Below, piece after piece: positions 1-6,080 of a DNA stretch of 8,866 nucleotides. A model generated the notes under the pieces. It ran no database searches. It was not told the DNA's origin and was given only the letters and a program-made list of their open reading frames with translations. The stretch's first letter is position 1. Every line of letters starts with the position of its first letter. The position numbers were made by a program, and so were the translations under genes. The stretch is from Leptospiraceae bacterium (GTDB lineage Bacteria > Spirochaetota > Leptospiria > Turneriellales > Turneriellaceae). The stretch is from assembly GCA_025057195.1 (NCBI GenBank), contig JANWWX010000034.1:1-8866 (forward strand). Direction: 5' to 3'.

Positions 1-1
1 G

Positions 2-220
2 AGTGTCCTCGAAGTCATCCAAACGGCAGAGCGGGTTTTGGGAAAAGGCGTGCGTTTTGCTTACCACCCGCGCCGGGAAGGCGATGCACCATATCTCGTC
101 GGCGACAACCGCAAGGCGCGTGAGCTTTTGGGCTGGCAGCCCAAAGAGAACTTAGGGTCGATCATCCAATCTGCCTGGCAGTGGGAGCAAAAACTTGCCG
201 CAATTAAAAATCTGCGTTGA
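2..220 (+). CDS. galE: UDP-glucose 4-epimerase, C-terminal end (partial)
   Basis: Only the last 72 codons are in the window; the frame is open from base 2 and the gene begins upstream. The peptide reads SVLEVIQTAERVLGKG, then a PRREGD segment, a GDNRKARELLGW segment, and ends in a WQWEQK helix. This order matches the C-terminal substrate-binding part of GalE-type extended short-chain dehydrogenases, where the PRR.GD and A(D/G)...A...LGW motifs are characteristic. GalE interconverts UDP-glucose and UDP-galactose with bound NAD+ in the cytosol and feeds galactose metabolism and surface polysaccharide synthesis. The NAD-binding Rossmann fold and catalytic YxxxK lie outside the window, so another UDP-sugar epimerase remains possible. 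The stop TGA (218-220) lies inside the start of folB (26-base overlap), which suggests co-transcription. Confidence 0.88.
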   Translation, partial: SVLEVIQTAERVLGKGVRFAYHPRREGDAPYLVGDNRKARELLGWQPKENLGSIIQSAWQWEQKLAAIKNLR

Positions 221-551
221 GCGGCTGCGCGTTACCGCCTCAGTCGGGATCTATCCCAACGAAAAAAGAAAAAAACAGCTTTTGTGGATTTCAGCCGAGC
301 TGGTTGCGCCACAGGCTGACTGCACGAGCGATACCATGGCTGCTTCCGTGGATTATGATCGCATCTGTAGTGAAATCCGCCGCGTTGCCACGCTGCGCCA
401 CTACCAACTCATTGAAAACCTGGCATACCATATCGGCGTTGCGCTGCAAAAGCTTTCTGCCAGCCAAAAAGTATGTGTCCGCATCGACAAGCCACTGGCC
501 GCGCGCAAAAATCGGGCACAGACGATTGCGGTAGAAGTTGCAATCGCATGA
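195..551 (+). CDS. folB: Dihydroneopterin aldolase
   Basis: A 118-residue protein, the usual length for FolB. It cleaves 7,8-dihydroneopterin to 6-hydroxymethyl-dihydropterin and glycolaldehyde in cytosolic folate synthesis. Family landmarks are in order: GIYPNEKRKKQ (residues 18-28) with E23 at the conserved early Glu position, SVDYD (51-55), QLIENLA with E74 in the pterin-anchoring position, and R-I-D-K-P with K99 at the position of the general-base Lys. The TTG at 195 is chosen because it is preceded by GGGAG (183-187) at good spacing, no ATG or GTG lies in frame before the first conserved strand, and it yields a standard N-terminus. It overlaps the galE-like gene by 26 bases, implying translational coupling. 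No other folate gene is visible in the window. A related tunnelling-fold enzyme is the only realistic alternative. Confidence 0.9.
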   Translation: MPQLKICVERLRVTASVGIYPNEKRKKQLLWISAELVAPQADCTSDTMAASVDYDRICSEIRRVATLRHYQLIENLAYHIGVALQKLSASQKVCVRIDKPLAARKNRAQTIAVEVAIA

Positions 552-616
552 CTGCCAAAAGCTAAAAAAGGTAGTTTCCCGCAGCCCATGCTCGAGTAGC
601 GAATCTACCCCAATAT

Positions 617-646
617 CTCGTACATGCCACACCGCGAGGGTTTTTG
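617..646 (+). terminator. Weak possible terminator after folB
   Basis: CTCG (617-620) can pair with CGAG (635-638) across a 14-base loop, followed by GG and five Ts (641-645). The stem is only four pairs, so this is a tentative call. It is the only stem-plus-T-run arrangement I see after folB. Confidence 0.2.
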
Positions 647-733
647 GTAATAGTTAGTCACAAAAAGCATTTCCGTGCCCCTGCAAGGTCCGGCCACCAA
701 AGGAGCCCATATACTAGCGACGACACGCTGGTA

Positions 734-816
734 CACAAGCGGCAAGCTGTCAGAGCACCCCATCGTATTATCTAACTAAGCCGTGGTGAGTTAGTACCAC
801 TGCGGCGAGGCTTGTG
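734..816 (+). other. Nested inverted repeats in the pstS leader
   Basis: An outer 7-base dyad CACAAGC/GCTTGTG (734-740, 810-816) extends to 9 matches in 10 (GTACACAAGC against GCTTGTGCAC). It encloses two overlapping small dyads: CTAACT/AGTTAG (772-777, 789-794) and GTGGT/ACCAC (783-787, 796-800). The inner pair cannot form together, which is a pattern seen in switchable leaders, but such short stems also arise by chance. Whether this lies on the transcript depends on the unknown promoter position. Confidence 0.25.
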
Positions 817-881
817 CACTTTGGGCAATAAAAAAGCGCAACGAAGTCTTGGCGTGACGGCGGGTGCTGGTACAAATAGCG

Positions 882-917
882 TAGTTAGTCATATTTTGAT
901 ATTTAACGAAATAATGT
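882..917 (+). promoter_or_regulatory. Candidate pst promoter with a Pho-box-like half site
   Basis: An AT-rich island 42-77 bases before the pstS ATG contains TAGTCATA (886-893), which matches the enterobacterial Pho-box half site CTGTCATA at six of eight positions, and an AT-rich stretch ending in TAATGT (912-917) that could serve as a poor -10. A second half site at the proper 11-base step is weak. A sigma70-like alternative lies just upstream: TTGGCG (849-854), 16 bases, TACAAA (871-876). Phosphate-responsive control is expected for pst operons, but this particular site is inferred. Confidence 0.25.
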
Positions 918-958
918 TGGCAGGCTGTGCCGCGCTTTGTCCGTGGCTCAGGGGTTTT

Positions 959-1834
959 ATGGGGCGCATCGTTTTGGCCATCCTAATTGCGGTGGTTTTG
1001 CCAGGTTGTCGCCGGAAAGACACCAGTCTTAAAATCACCGGTTCTGACACAATGGTGCAGTTAGCGCAGCATCTGGTCAAGGCTTACTTGGAACGCAACC
1101 CAGGACAGGCAATCTCCGTCCAAGGCGGTGGTAGCGGGACAGGAATTGCTGCGCTTCTCAACGGGGCGACAGATATCGCCAGCGCCTCGCGAGAAATGAA
1201 AGTCAAGGAGTGGGAGCTGGCCAAAAGCAAGGGACTTAATATCAAAGAATATACGATTGCGCTCGATGCTTTAGCAGTGGTGGTGCATCCCACTAACAAA
1301 ATATCACGGTTGACCTTGGCACAGCTCAGCGACATTTATGCTGGCAAAATTACCAACTGGAAAGAACTCGGTGGTGCGGATATGGAGATTTTGGCCATTT
1401 CCCGGGAAAATAACTCAGGGACACATGTCTATTTCAAAGAGCACGTGTTGCGGCTGGGCCGCGAAGCAAGTAAAGGCGAAGCCGCAGACCCCATAGCCAC
1501 ACGCGAATTTGGCCCCAAGGTGACTTATGGTGTTTCATCGCAGGCGATCAGCGACCAGGTGAAAAAGAATCCGGCAGCGATTGGCTATTTTGGCATGGGT
1601 TGGGTCAGCAAAGAGGTTAAGGTGTTAGAAATTAGTAGCGATGGGAAGAACTACTACCTTCCCACTGCGGAAAATGTGCGCAACAAAAAGTACCCCATTG
1701 CCCGCAGTTTGCATATGTATTTGAACATGGCCTCTGGCGAGCGGGCGCAGTCCTTCATGGACTTTGTCATGAGCGCGGTGGGTCAGAAAATTGTGCGCGA
1801 GCAGGACTTTGTTCCCATCATCCACGATGGGTAG
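959..1834 (+). CDS. pstS: Phosphate ABC transporter, substrate-binding lipoprotein PstS
   Basis: A 291-residue phosphate-binding protein that captures inorganic phosphate outside the inner membrane and hands it to PstC/PstA. The start at 959 gives MGRIVLAILIAVVLPGC, a lipoprotein signal peptide with C17 as the likely lipidated residue (the Pro at -2 is not the usual choice), and AGGGG lies at 950-954. Family motifs follow in order: TGSDTM (27-32) for the first phosphate contacts, GGGSGTGIAAL (56-66), ASREM (76-80), DALAVVVH (103-110), the NWKELGG hinge region (133-139), SRENNSGT (148-155) with R149 and the SGT phosphate loop, and AIGYFGMGW near the C-terminal third. The length and motifs fit the compact PstS type common outside enterobacteria. 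The frame is open back to 812, but I judge that extension untranslated. It is the first gene of the pstSCAB-phoU operon. Confidence 0.93.
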   Translation: MGRIVLAILIAVVLPGCRRKDTSLKITGSDTMVQLAQHLVKAYLERNPGQAISVQGGGSGTGIAALLNGATDIASASREMKVKEWELAKSKGLNIKEYTIALDALAVVVHPTNKISRLTLAQLSDIYAGKITNWKELGGADMEILAISRENNSGTHVYFKEHVLRLGREASKGEAADPIATREFGPKVTYGVSSQAISDQVKKNPAAIGYFGMGWVSKEVKVLEISSDGKNYYLPTAENVRNKKYPIARSLHMYLNMASGERAQSFMDFVMSAVGQKIVREQDFVPIIHDG

Positions 1835-1845
1835 CTGCACTAACA

Positions 1846-1865
1846 AGGCTAAAAGTGTTGAGCCT
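1846..1865 (+). other. Small stem-loop between pstS and pstC
   Basis: AGGCT (1846-1850) and AGCCT (1861-1865) form a five-pair stem with a ten-base loop in the 54-base pstS-pstC gap. There is no T-run, so it is not an obvious terminator. Intercistronic hairpins after the binding-protein gene of ABC transporter operons are known to stabilise the upstream message and raise its level relative to the membrane components; such a role here is only inferred. Confidence 0.25.
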
Positions 1866-1888
1866 CGAGCGAGTATTATGATAACCGG

Positions 1889-2800
1889 ATGGTGGCTATG
1901 CTGAGGCGCGGCAAGCTGGTGGAACTGGCCATCGAGAAAGTGCTCATCCGCACGGCGGGCTATCTTGCGGTGGTCATTTTATTTTTGATTTTGCTTTTTA
2001 TCCTGCGCGAGGGGGCACCTTTTTTTACCAGCTACCGTTTAGATGAATTCATCTTGCGCGCGGACTGGTACCCACTCTCAGGACGCTATGGCATGTTACC
2101 GTTGCTTTCGGGTAGTCTTCTGGTCACCGCCGTTGCCCTCATCTTTTCCGTTCCCATGGCCATTTGCTCGGCGATTTTTATTTCCGAAATCGCCCCACCG
2201 GTGCTGCGCAATTTGCTCAAGGTGCTTTTGGAAATCCTCGCCTCCGTGCCGTCTGTGGTTTTTGGCTTCATTGGCATCGTGCTTTTGGGTCCTTGGCTGC
2301 AACAGCTTTTGGGCATCAGGACGGGGATGAATGCGCTTACAGCGGGGATCCTCTTAGCGTTTATGGCATTGCCAACCATTGCATCCGTGGCGGAAGAAGC
2401 ACTACAGGCAGTACCGAGAAGCCTGCGTGAAGCCTCGCTTGCATTAGGAGCAAGCCGCATGCAGACAATCCTAAAGGTCACAGTCCCTGCTGCCTCAACC
2501 GGCATCATCGCCGGCATTATGTTGGGGGTTGGGCGCGCGATTGGTGAGACCATGACGGTGATGATGGTCGCCGGTGGCTCGCCGCAGATCACTCTTTCGC
2601 CGCTGGAACCGGTACGTACTATCACCGGCACCATCGCTGCCGAGATGGGCGAGGTTGTCATGGGGGACCAACACTACCGCGCCCTTTTCATGCTGGGACT
2701 CCTTTTATTCCTCATCACACTCGGCATCAACACGCTGAGTGGCGTGATCATTGATCGTATCCGGCGGAGGCAAGGGGGGCGAGGGGGGCAAGGGACATGA
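1889..2800 (+). CDS. pstC: Phosphate ABC transporter permease PstC
   Basis: A 303-residue inner-membrane permease that pairs with PstA to form the phosphate channel. Hydrophobic segments are visible at about 24-39, 69-98, 115-134, 150-168, 205-228 and 265-288, consistent with six membrane helices. SVPSVVFGFIGIVLL (119-133) is the PstC/PstA family motif, and the cytosolic EAA loop EASLALGAS (181-189), which docks on PstB, is followed by GVGRAIGETMTV (213-224), the GRA.GET signature of PstC. The start could be ATG 1889 or ATG 1898; the latter has GGATGG (1887-1892) at better spacing, so the first three residues are uncertain. The C-terminus ends in an [12 protein letters not shown] tail encoded by a G-rich 9-nt repeat. 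The stop overlaps the pstA start as ATGA (2797-2800). Confidence 0.94.
   Translation: MVAMLRRGKLVELAIEKVLIRTAGYLAVVILFLILLFILREGAPFFTSYRLDEFILRADWYPLSGRYGMLPLLSGSLLVTAVALIFSVPMAICSAIFISEIAPPVLRNLLKVLLEILASVPSVVFGFIGIVLLGPWLQQLLGIRTGMNALTAGILLAFMALPTIASVAEEALQAVPRSLREASLALGASRMQTILKVTVPAASTGIIAGIMLGVGRAIGETMTVMMVAGGSPQITLSPLEPVRTITGTIAAEMGEVVMGDQHYRALFMLGLLLFLITLGINTLSGVIIDRIRRRQGGRGGQGT
2762..2797 (+). repeat. G-rich 9-nt tandem repeat at the pstC/pstA junction
   Basis: Four consecutive 9-base units can be read: CGGCGGAGG, CAAGGGGGG, CGAGGGGGG and CAAGGGACA. They encode the [12 protein letters not shown] tail of PstC and carry two runs of six Gs (2774-2779, 2783-2788) plus GGG (2792-2794). 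The later units also provide Shine-Dalgarno-like sequence for pstA, whose ATG begins at the last base of the array. This looks like local duplication of a ribosome-binding-site-like unit. Confidence 0.7.
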
Positions 2801-3654
2801 TGTTCCGCCGCGTGGCGATGACAGATTTGGTAGCCTATGGCCTCATCTTAGTTTTTACCGCCATTTCGTTTGTACCGCTTATGGCGCTTGTTTTTTTCAT
2901 CATCGCGAAGGGTCTCCCGCGCCTCGATCTTGATTTCCTGTTCAGCATTTCCCCATCGCTCGAAAGCGGCGGGATCTTAGCCCCCCTTTTTGGTACATTG
3001 GTTTTGACTGTGATTGCCCTCGTGATCGCGGTGCCCATCTCGCTTTTGGCAGCCATCTATCTTTCGGAATATGCGCGCAAGGACCGCTGGTTCCATTTAA
3101 TCGAGCTAACAATTGTCAATCTCGCCGGCGTGCCCTCCGTAGTCTATGGCCTTTTTGGTCTCGGGCTTTTTGTCATCTTCTTTGGTTTCGGCAAATCGAT
3201 TATCGCGGGTGCGCTGACGATGGCCTGCATGTCGCTGCCACTTTTGATCACCGTCTTTTACCAATCGCTCAGGGCCGTGCCAATGACCCTGCGGGAGGCA
3301 TCGTTGGCACTCGGCGCAAGTCGGCTTGCGACAACTTTCCGCGTGGTTTTGCCTACAGCACTTTCGGGCATTTTCACGGGCGTGATCTTGGCCACTGCCC
3401 GTATCGCTGGTGAAACAGCGCCGGTGCTTTTCACCGTCGCCGCATACTACATGCCCAACCTGCCGGAAAGCCTGTCCGACCAAGCCATGCTTTTATCATA
3501 CCACCTTTATGCCATCAGCACGCAGAATACGGGTGTCAGCGATGAGCAGAAATATGCTGTCACCTTGGTGCTCGTTGGCCTGGTGTTAGGGATCAACCTT
3601 TTGGCAATTGCTGCCCGCGCAAAAGCTAAAAATAAAATTAGTAGTTTGGTATGA
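2797..3654 (+). CDS. pstA: Phosphate ABC transporter permease PstA
   Basis: A 285-residue inner-membrane permease, the partner of PstC. Hydrophobic stretches lie at about 11-37, 60-90, 101-130, 134-155, 190-215 and 253-273, fitting six helices. [15 protein letters not shown] (111-125) is the family motif and EASLALGAS (167-175) is the EAA loop that contacts Pst[16 protein letters not shown] (199-213) carries the A.GETAP signature that separates PstA from PstC. Two ATGs occur in tandem (2797 and 2800). The G-rich repeat just upstream supplies AAGGG and GGGGGG as ribosome-binding sequence, which fits 2800 slightly better by spacing. The gene overlaps pstC by four bases and pstB by four bases (ATGA at 3651-3654), so the three proteins are probably translated in a coupled way. 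Confidence 0.94.
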   Translation: MMFRRVAMTDLVAYGLILVFTAISFVPLMALVFFIIAKGLPRLDLDFLFSISPSLESGGILAPLFGTLVLTVIALVIAVPISLLAAIYLSEYARKDRWFHLIELTIVNLAGVPSVVYGLFGLGLFVIFFGFGKSIIAGALTMACMSLPLLITVFYQSLRAVPMTLREASLALGASRLATTFRVVLPTALSGIFTGVILATARIAGETAPVLFTVAAYYMPNLPESLSDQAMLLSYHLYAISTQNTGVSDEQKYAVTLVLVGLVLGINLLAIAARAKAKNKISSLV

Positions 3655-4433
3655 CTATGGAAGACTCCACCAATCCGCAGCCAATCCTCCAAGTGCGGGA
3701 TTTAAACCTATTTTATGGGGAAAAACAGGTGCTCAAAAAAATCTCAATGGAGATTACACCCCACTCGATCACCGCGATCATTGGCCCCTCGGGCTGTGGC
3801 AAATCGACACTTTTGCGCTGTTTCAACCGCATGAATGACCTCATCGAAAATTGCCGTGTTGAGGGTAGCATCATTTTTGGCGGTAAAACCGAGATCAACG
3901 ACCGCAAACTCGATGTCACCGAATTGCGGCGGAGGATAGGGATGGTGTTCCAAAGGCCGAACCCTTTCCCCAAGTCGATTTACGACAACATTGCCTATGG
4001 CATCAGGGTTGCAGGCAAGGTTTCCAAATCAGAGCTCGATGCCCGCGTCGAGGAGGCATTACGTAAGGTGGGGCTGTGGGAAGAGGTCTCCGATAGGCTG
4101 GAGGATTCTGGTATGGCGCTTTCAGGGGGGCAAGCACAGCGGCTTTGCATAGCACGCACGATCGCAACCCGGCCAGACATCATCCTGATGGATGAGCCAA
4201 CCAGTGCCCTCGATCCCATCAGCACACAGACAATCGAAGAACTTATTTTAGAACTGCGCGAAAACTACACTGTGGTGATTGTGACGCACAACATGCAGCA
4301 GGCAGCACGTATTTCTGATTTCACGGCATTTTTATACCAGGGGGAATTGGTGGAACATAGTCCGACCAAAATCATGTTCACGCGCCCTGCGGAAAAACGC
4401 ACAGAGGATTATATCACCGGCCGGTTTGGCTAG
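3651..4433 (+). CDS. pstB: Phosphate ABC transporter ATP-binding protein PstB
   Basis: A 260-residue ATPase of the phosphate importer, the standard length for PstB. It hydrolyses ATP on the cytosolic face to drive PstCA. Visible motifs are Walker [10 protein letters not shown] (45-53), FNRMND (58-63, typical of PstB), the Q-loop Q101 in VFQRPNPFP, signature LSGGQ (157-161) within [16 protein letters not shown], Walker B with D181 and E182 followed by PTSALDP, and the switch His H213 in VTHNMQQA. All catalytic residues are intact. I see no Shine-Dalgarno before ATG 3651, so translation probably depends on the ATGA overlap with pstA; ATG 3657 is an alternative. A run of six Gs (4125-4130) encodes the two Gly of the signature motif. 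The TAG stop (4431-4433) is 13 bases before the phoU ATG. Confidence 0.96.
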   Translation: MTMEDSTNPQPILQVRDLNLFYGEKQVLKKISMEITPHSITAIIGPSGCGKSTLLRCFNRMNDLIENCRVEGSIIFGGKTEINDRKLDVTELRRRIGMVFQRPNPFPKSIYDNIAYGIRVAGKVSKSELDARVEEALRKVGLWEEVSDRLEDSGMALSGGQAQRLCIARTIATRPDIILMDEPTSALDPISTQTIEELILELRENYTVVIVTHNMQQAARISDFTAFLYQGELVEHSPTKIMFTRPAEKRTEDYITGRFG

Positions 4434-4446
4434 GGTAGGGGGGGGT
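4434..4446 (+). promoter_or_regulatory. phoU ribosome binding site with a run of eight Gs
   Basis: Between the pstB stop and the phoU ATG (4447) the sequence is GGTAGGGGGGGGT, with eight consecutive Gs at 4438-4445. It sits at Shine-Dalgarno position but is a homopolymer rather than a normal GGAGG, ending one base before the ATG. Such tracts change length by slippage in many bacteria, which here would change spacing for PhoU translation. Confidence 0.6.
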
Positions 4447-5073
4447 ATGCTCATCATCGAAAGGGCAATCCGGCAATTGAGGGACAATCTGCATGCAATG
4501 ACCGAAGTGGTGCTCGAAATGCTTGAGCTCGTCGTCGGTGCCCTCGAAAAAGGGGATACTGCGGAGCTCGAAACTATTTTTAAGCAAGACAAGCACCTTG
4601 ACCAACTTGAAAAATCGCTCGATCGCCAATGCATGGAACTTTTGGCGTTGATTAACCCGCATGCTTCGGACCTGCGCTTTGTTTTTTCGGTGATCAAAAC
4701 CAATGTCGATTTAGAGCGCATGGGCGATGAGATGAAAAACGTTGCCCGGGAGATAAAAAACACGACAGAAATTCCGCCAGAGCTGAAAGAGCTCTCCCGC
4801 CAGGTGTATGCCACTGCCAAAAAGGCGTTCCGCGCGCTGGCCGAAAGCGACGCCAAGTCCTCGATGGAAATCATCCTCGATGATGATAAGATCGACACGC
4901 TAGAATATAACATCATCCAAAAATACCCACAGCTTGGGATTTCGTTGACAGCAAAAGCACTCGAGCGCATTGCCGACCACGCCACAAACATTGCCGAAAA
5001 TATTATTTATACTGTCGAAGGCATCGACGTGCGCCACGAAAACACGATCCGGCAGCGGCTAAGCCAAAAATAG
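4447..5073 (+). CDS. phoU: Phosphate transport regulator PhoU
   Basis: A 208-residue cytosolic protein of two three-helix bundles. PhoU restrains the Pst transporter and, in characterised bacteria, links it to the PhoR sensor kinase so that the Pho regulon stays off when phosphate is plentiful. Both metal-site repeats are present: NVDLERMGDEMKNVA (86-100, with E90, R91, D94) and KALERIADHATNIAENIIY (170-188, with E173, R174, D177). The length is slightly below the usual 215-240. I start at ATG 4447 because it follows the G-rich ribosome binding site; an in-frame TTG at 4426 would add seven residues including three Gly encoded by the G8 run. Its position last in the pst operon is the common arrangement. 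No phoR or phoB is in the window. Confidence 0.94.
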   Translation: MLIIERAIRQLRDNLHAMTEVVLEMLELVVGALEKGDTAELETIFKQDKHLDQLEKSLDRQCMELLALINPHASDLRFVFSVIKTNVDLERMGDEMKNVAREIKNTTEIPPELKELSRQVYATAKKAFRALAESDAKSSMEIILDDDKIDTLEYNIIQKYPQLGISLTAKALERIADHATNIAENIIYTVEGIDVRHENTIRQRLSQK

Positions 5074-5077
5074 CCCA

Positions 5078-5099
5078 TTAAAGCAGCATCCTGCCTAAT
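5078..5099. terminator. Possible small bidirectional stem-loop between convergent operons
   Basis: GCAG (5083-5086), loop CATC, CTGC (5091-5094) forms a minimal hairpin in the 21-base gap between the phoU stop and the NUDIX gene stop. Read on the - strand it is followed by TTTAAT. It is the only dyad available in the gap, but four pairs is too weak for confidence. Confidence 0.2.
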
Positions 5100-5553
5100 A
5101 GAAAACAACCTCGTGGTGGGTTAATTCGCCGTTGTGGTAGCAAAACTTTGCAGAAAAAAAACGCGGCTGTTCAAGCCAGGACAAAAACAGGCGGTCACCA
5201 GGCCAAAGCGGCAGCGAAAGCAGGGCTGAATCTTCGATCCAGACAAGATCGCCTTCGCCGCAGCTTGTGCGCAGCTCGCCAGAAAATTCGTGCGCCGTAA
5301 AAAGAAAGCAATACCAATCTTCCCCTCTGCTGAATTGCGGAAACGTCATCACGCCACGCAGCGTTGGCACGATACGCAAATTGCTCTCTTCAAATACCTC
5401 GCGTACAACGCATTCTTCGGGTGACTCTCCTGCGGCAAATTTTCCGCCCAGGCCATTGTATTTGCCGTAGTGTACATCATCGGGATTTTTGTTGCGATGG
5501 AGCATGAGTGTTTTTCCCTGATTTTTGACATAGCACAGGGTGGCCAAGATCAT
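5095..5553 (-). CDS. MutX/MTH1-like NUDIX hydrolase, probable 8-oxo-dGTP diphosphatase
   Basis: A 152-residue NUDIX enzyme. The Nudix box runs G37-x5-E43-x7-R51-E52-V-F-E55-E56-S-N-L59; the metal-binding Glu residues are intact, and only the usual Gly near the end is Asn. The whole protein aligns by eye with streptococcal MutX and human MTH1: LMLHRNKNPDDVHYGKYNGLGGK near the front, GVMTFPQF, and a C-terminal PRFFSAKFCYHNGEL. N33 and W117/D120 fall at the positions of MTH1's oxidised-purine-binding Asn33, Trp117 and Asp120, while MTH1 Asp119 is Gly as in MutX. The likely role is hydrolysis of 8-oxo-dGTP or 2-OH-dATP to the monophosphate, preventing mutations. Start ATG 5553 has GGAG five bases before it and overlaps the upstream lipoprotein stop as ATGA (5553-5550). 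It is the last gene of the - strand cluster. Exact substrate is inferred. Confidence 0.85.
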   Translation of the reverse strand: MILATLCYVKNQGKTLMLHRNKNPDDVHYGKYNGLGGKFAAGESPEECVVREVFEESNLRIVPTLRGVMTFPQFSRGEDWYCFLFTAHEFSGELRTSCGEGDLVWIEDSALLSLPLWPGDRLFLSWLEQPRFFSAKFCYHNGELTHHEVVFY

Positions 5554-6080
5554 GTGTTCTCCGGTGTCCAGGCGAGATCGACCATGCGCTCGGCCAATCC
5601 TTCCAACAGGCGTTCTTCGGCAACAAAACGGCTTTCAAAAAACGGTTCGGCAAGAGAATAGTTAGTCATGAAGCGCACGGTGTGCTCCTCGGCGGGGGCC
5701 TCGCTGCCATTGGTGGTGCGCGCTCGGATGCGGAACGAGGCGATAATTTCTAAATTAAAGCTTTTGGGGCCGGCGATGCGGTCGTAGATTGCGATCTCCT
5801 CAGAATAGTGGTGGATTGTCCCGGTCAAAAATAGCTCTGCCTTTTCTTTTTCTGTCGTCACCACAAGCGAGCGGTGGCGTAAAAACGCGCGCTGCACTTT
5901 TTCTTTCAACCTACCAGTGAGCTGAGGTGCGTACGTCCGGTTGTCAAAGTTGTGGATATAAAGCAAATTGTGGTGGCGCCGGTATTGCCGGTAGCTTTCG
6001 CTCAGCGGAGAACTGCTTTCCCGGTTTGGTAATCCTGCACACGCACAGAAGATAAGTACGACAAAAACCCAGTGCCTCAC
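5550..6080 (-). CDS. LptE-like outer-membrane lipoprotein
   Basis: A 176-residue predicted lipoprotein starting with GTG (6080-6078), giving MRHWVFVVLIFCACAG; the likely lipidated residue is C14 (after F-C-A). The mature part has features of the LptE/LPS-assembly lipoprotein superfamily: a strand NLLYIHNFDNRTYAPQL (38-54), an amphipathic helix (about 55-69), a strand plus acidic segment ending in AELFLTGTIHHYS (81-93), then alternating strands (108-121, 131-142) and a C-terminal helix EERLLEGLAERMVDLA (155-170). LptE plugs the LptD barrel at the outer membrane and helps deliver LPS. The match is of pattern rather than of exact motif, so a generic secretion-type lipoprotein of the same fold is possible. 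The start overlaps the carboxylase stop as GTGA, and the stop overlaps the NUDIX start as ATGA, so it belongs to one transcript. Confidence 0.6.
   Translation of the reverse strand: MRHWVFVVLIFCACAGLPNRESSSPLSESYRQYRRHHNLLYIHNFDNRTYAPQLTGRLKEKVQRAFLRHRSLVVTTEKEKAELFLTGTIHHYSEEIAIYDRIAGPKSFNLEIIASFRIRARTTNGSEAPAEEHTVRFMTNYSLAEPFFESRFVAEERLLEGLAERMVDLAWTPENT

Larger units (their letters stand above)
552..958 (+). other. Non-coding leader region between folB and pstS
   Basis: I find no convincing gene in these 407 bases. The pstS reading frame stays open back to a TTG at 812, but the extra 49 residues do not resemble PstS and would bury the lipoprotein signal peptide. Visible structure: a weak stem CTCG (617-620)/CGAG (635-638) followed by GGTTTTT that might end folB transcription; CACAAGC (734-740) pairing with GCTTGTG (810-816); inside it GTGGT (783-787)/ACCAC (796-800), competing with CTAACT (772-777)/AGTTAG (789-794); and two copies of TAGTTAGTCA (651-660, 882-891). 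The nested and mutually exclusive stems could form a structured 5' leader or an operator region. I recognise no tRNA, tmRNA, RNase P RNA or known riboswitch. Confidence 0.6.

Noticed and set aside
557..568. AAAAGCTAAAAA shared with 3621-3632 at the end of pstA
   Set aside because: The word is A-rich, one copy is coding, and the flanks do not align beyond a short GTAGTTT, so chance is the simpler explanation.
291..632. 113-codon open frame on the - strand
   Set aside because: It runs antisense through folB, which has all family motifs, and has no ribosome binding site or recognisable domain.
686..705. AGGTCCGG word resembling part of the SRP RNA core
   Set aside because: The GGAA tetraloop and the pairing partner sequence of bacterial 4.5S RNA are missing, so it is not an SRP RNA.
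812..958. N-terminal extension of PstS from a TTG at 812 (49 extra residues)
   Set aside because: It has no ribosome binding site, does not resemble PstS, and would place the lipoprotein signal peptide internally. ATG 959 has AGGGG upstream and gives a textbook signal peptide.
2086..2661. 191-codon open frame on the - strand
   Set aside because: It is antisense to pstC, whose membrane helices and EAA loop are clear. Its translation is low in complexity and matches no family I know.
4125..4130. G6 run inside the PstB signature motif as a programmed slip site
   Set aside because: It simply encodes the two invariant Gly of LSGGQ with GGG codons; there is no downstream overlapping frame that would give a useful product.
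4332..4991. 219-codon open frame on the - strand
   Set aside because: It is the Ser-rich antisense shadow of pstB and phoU, both of which have complete family motifs.
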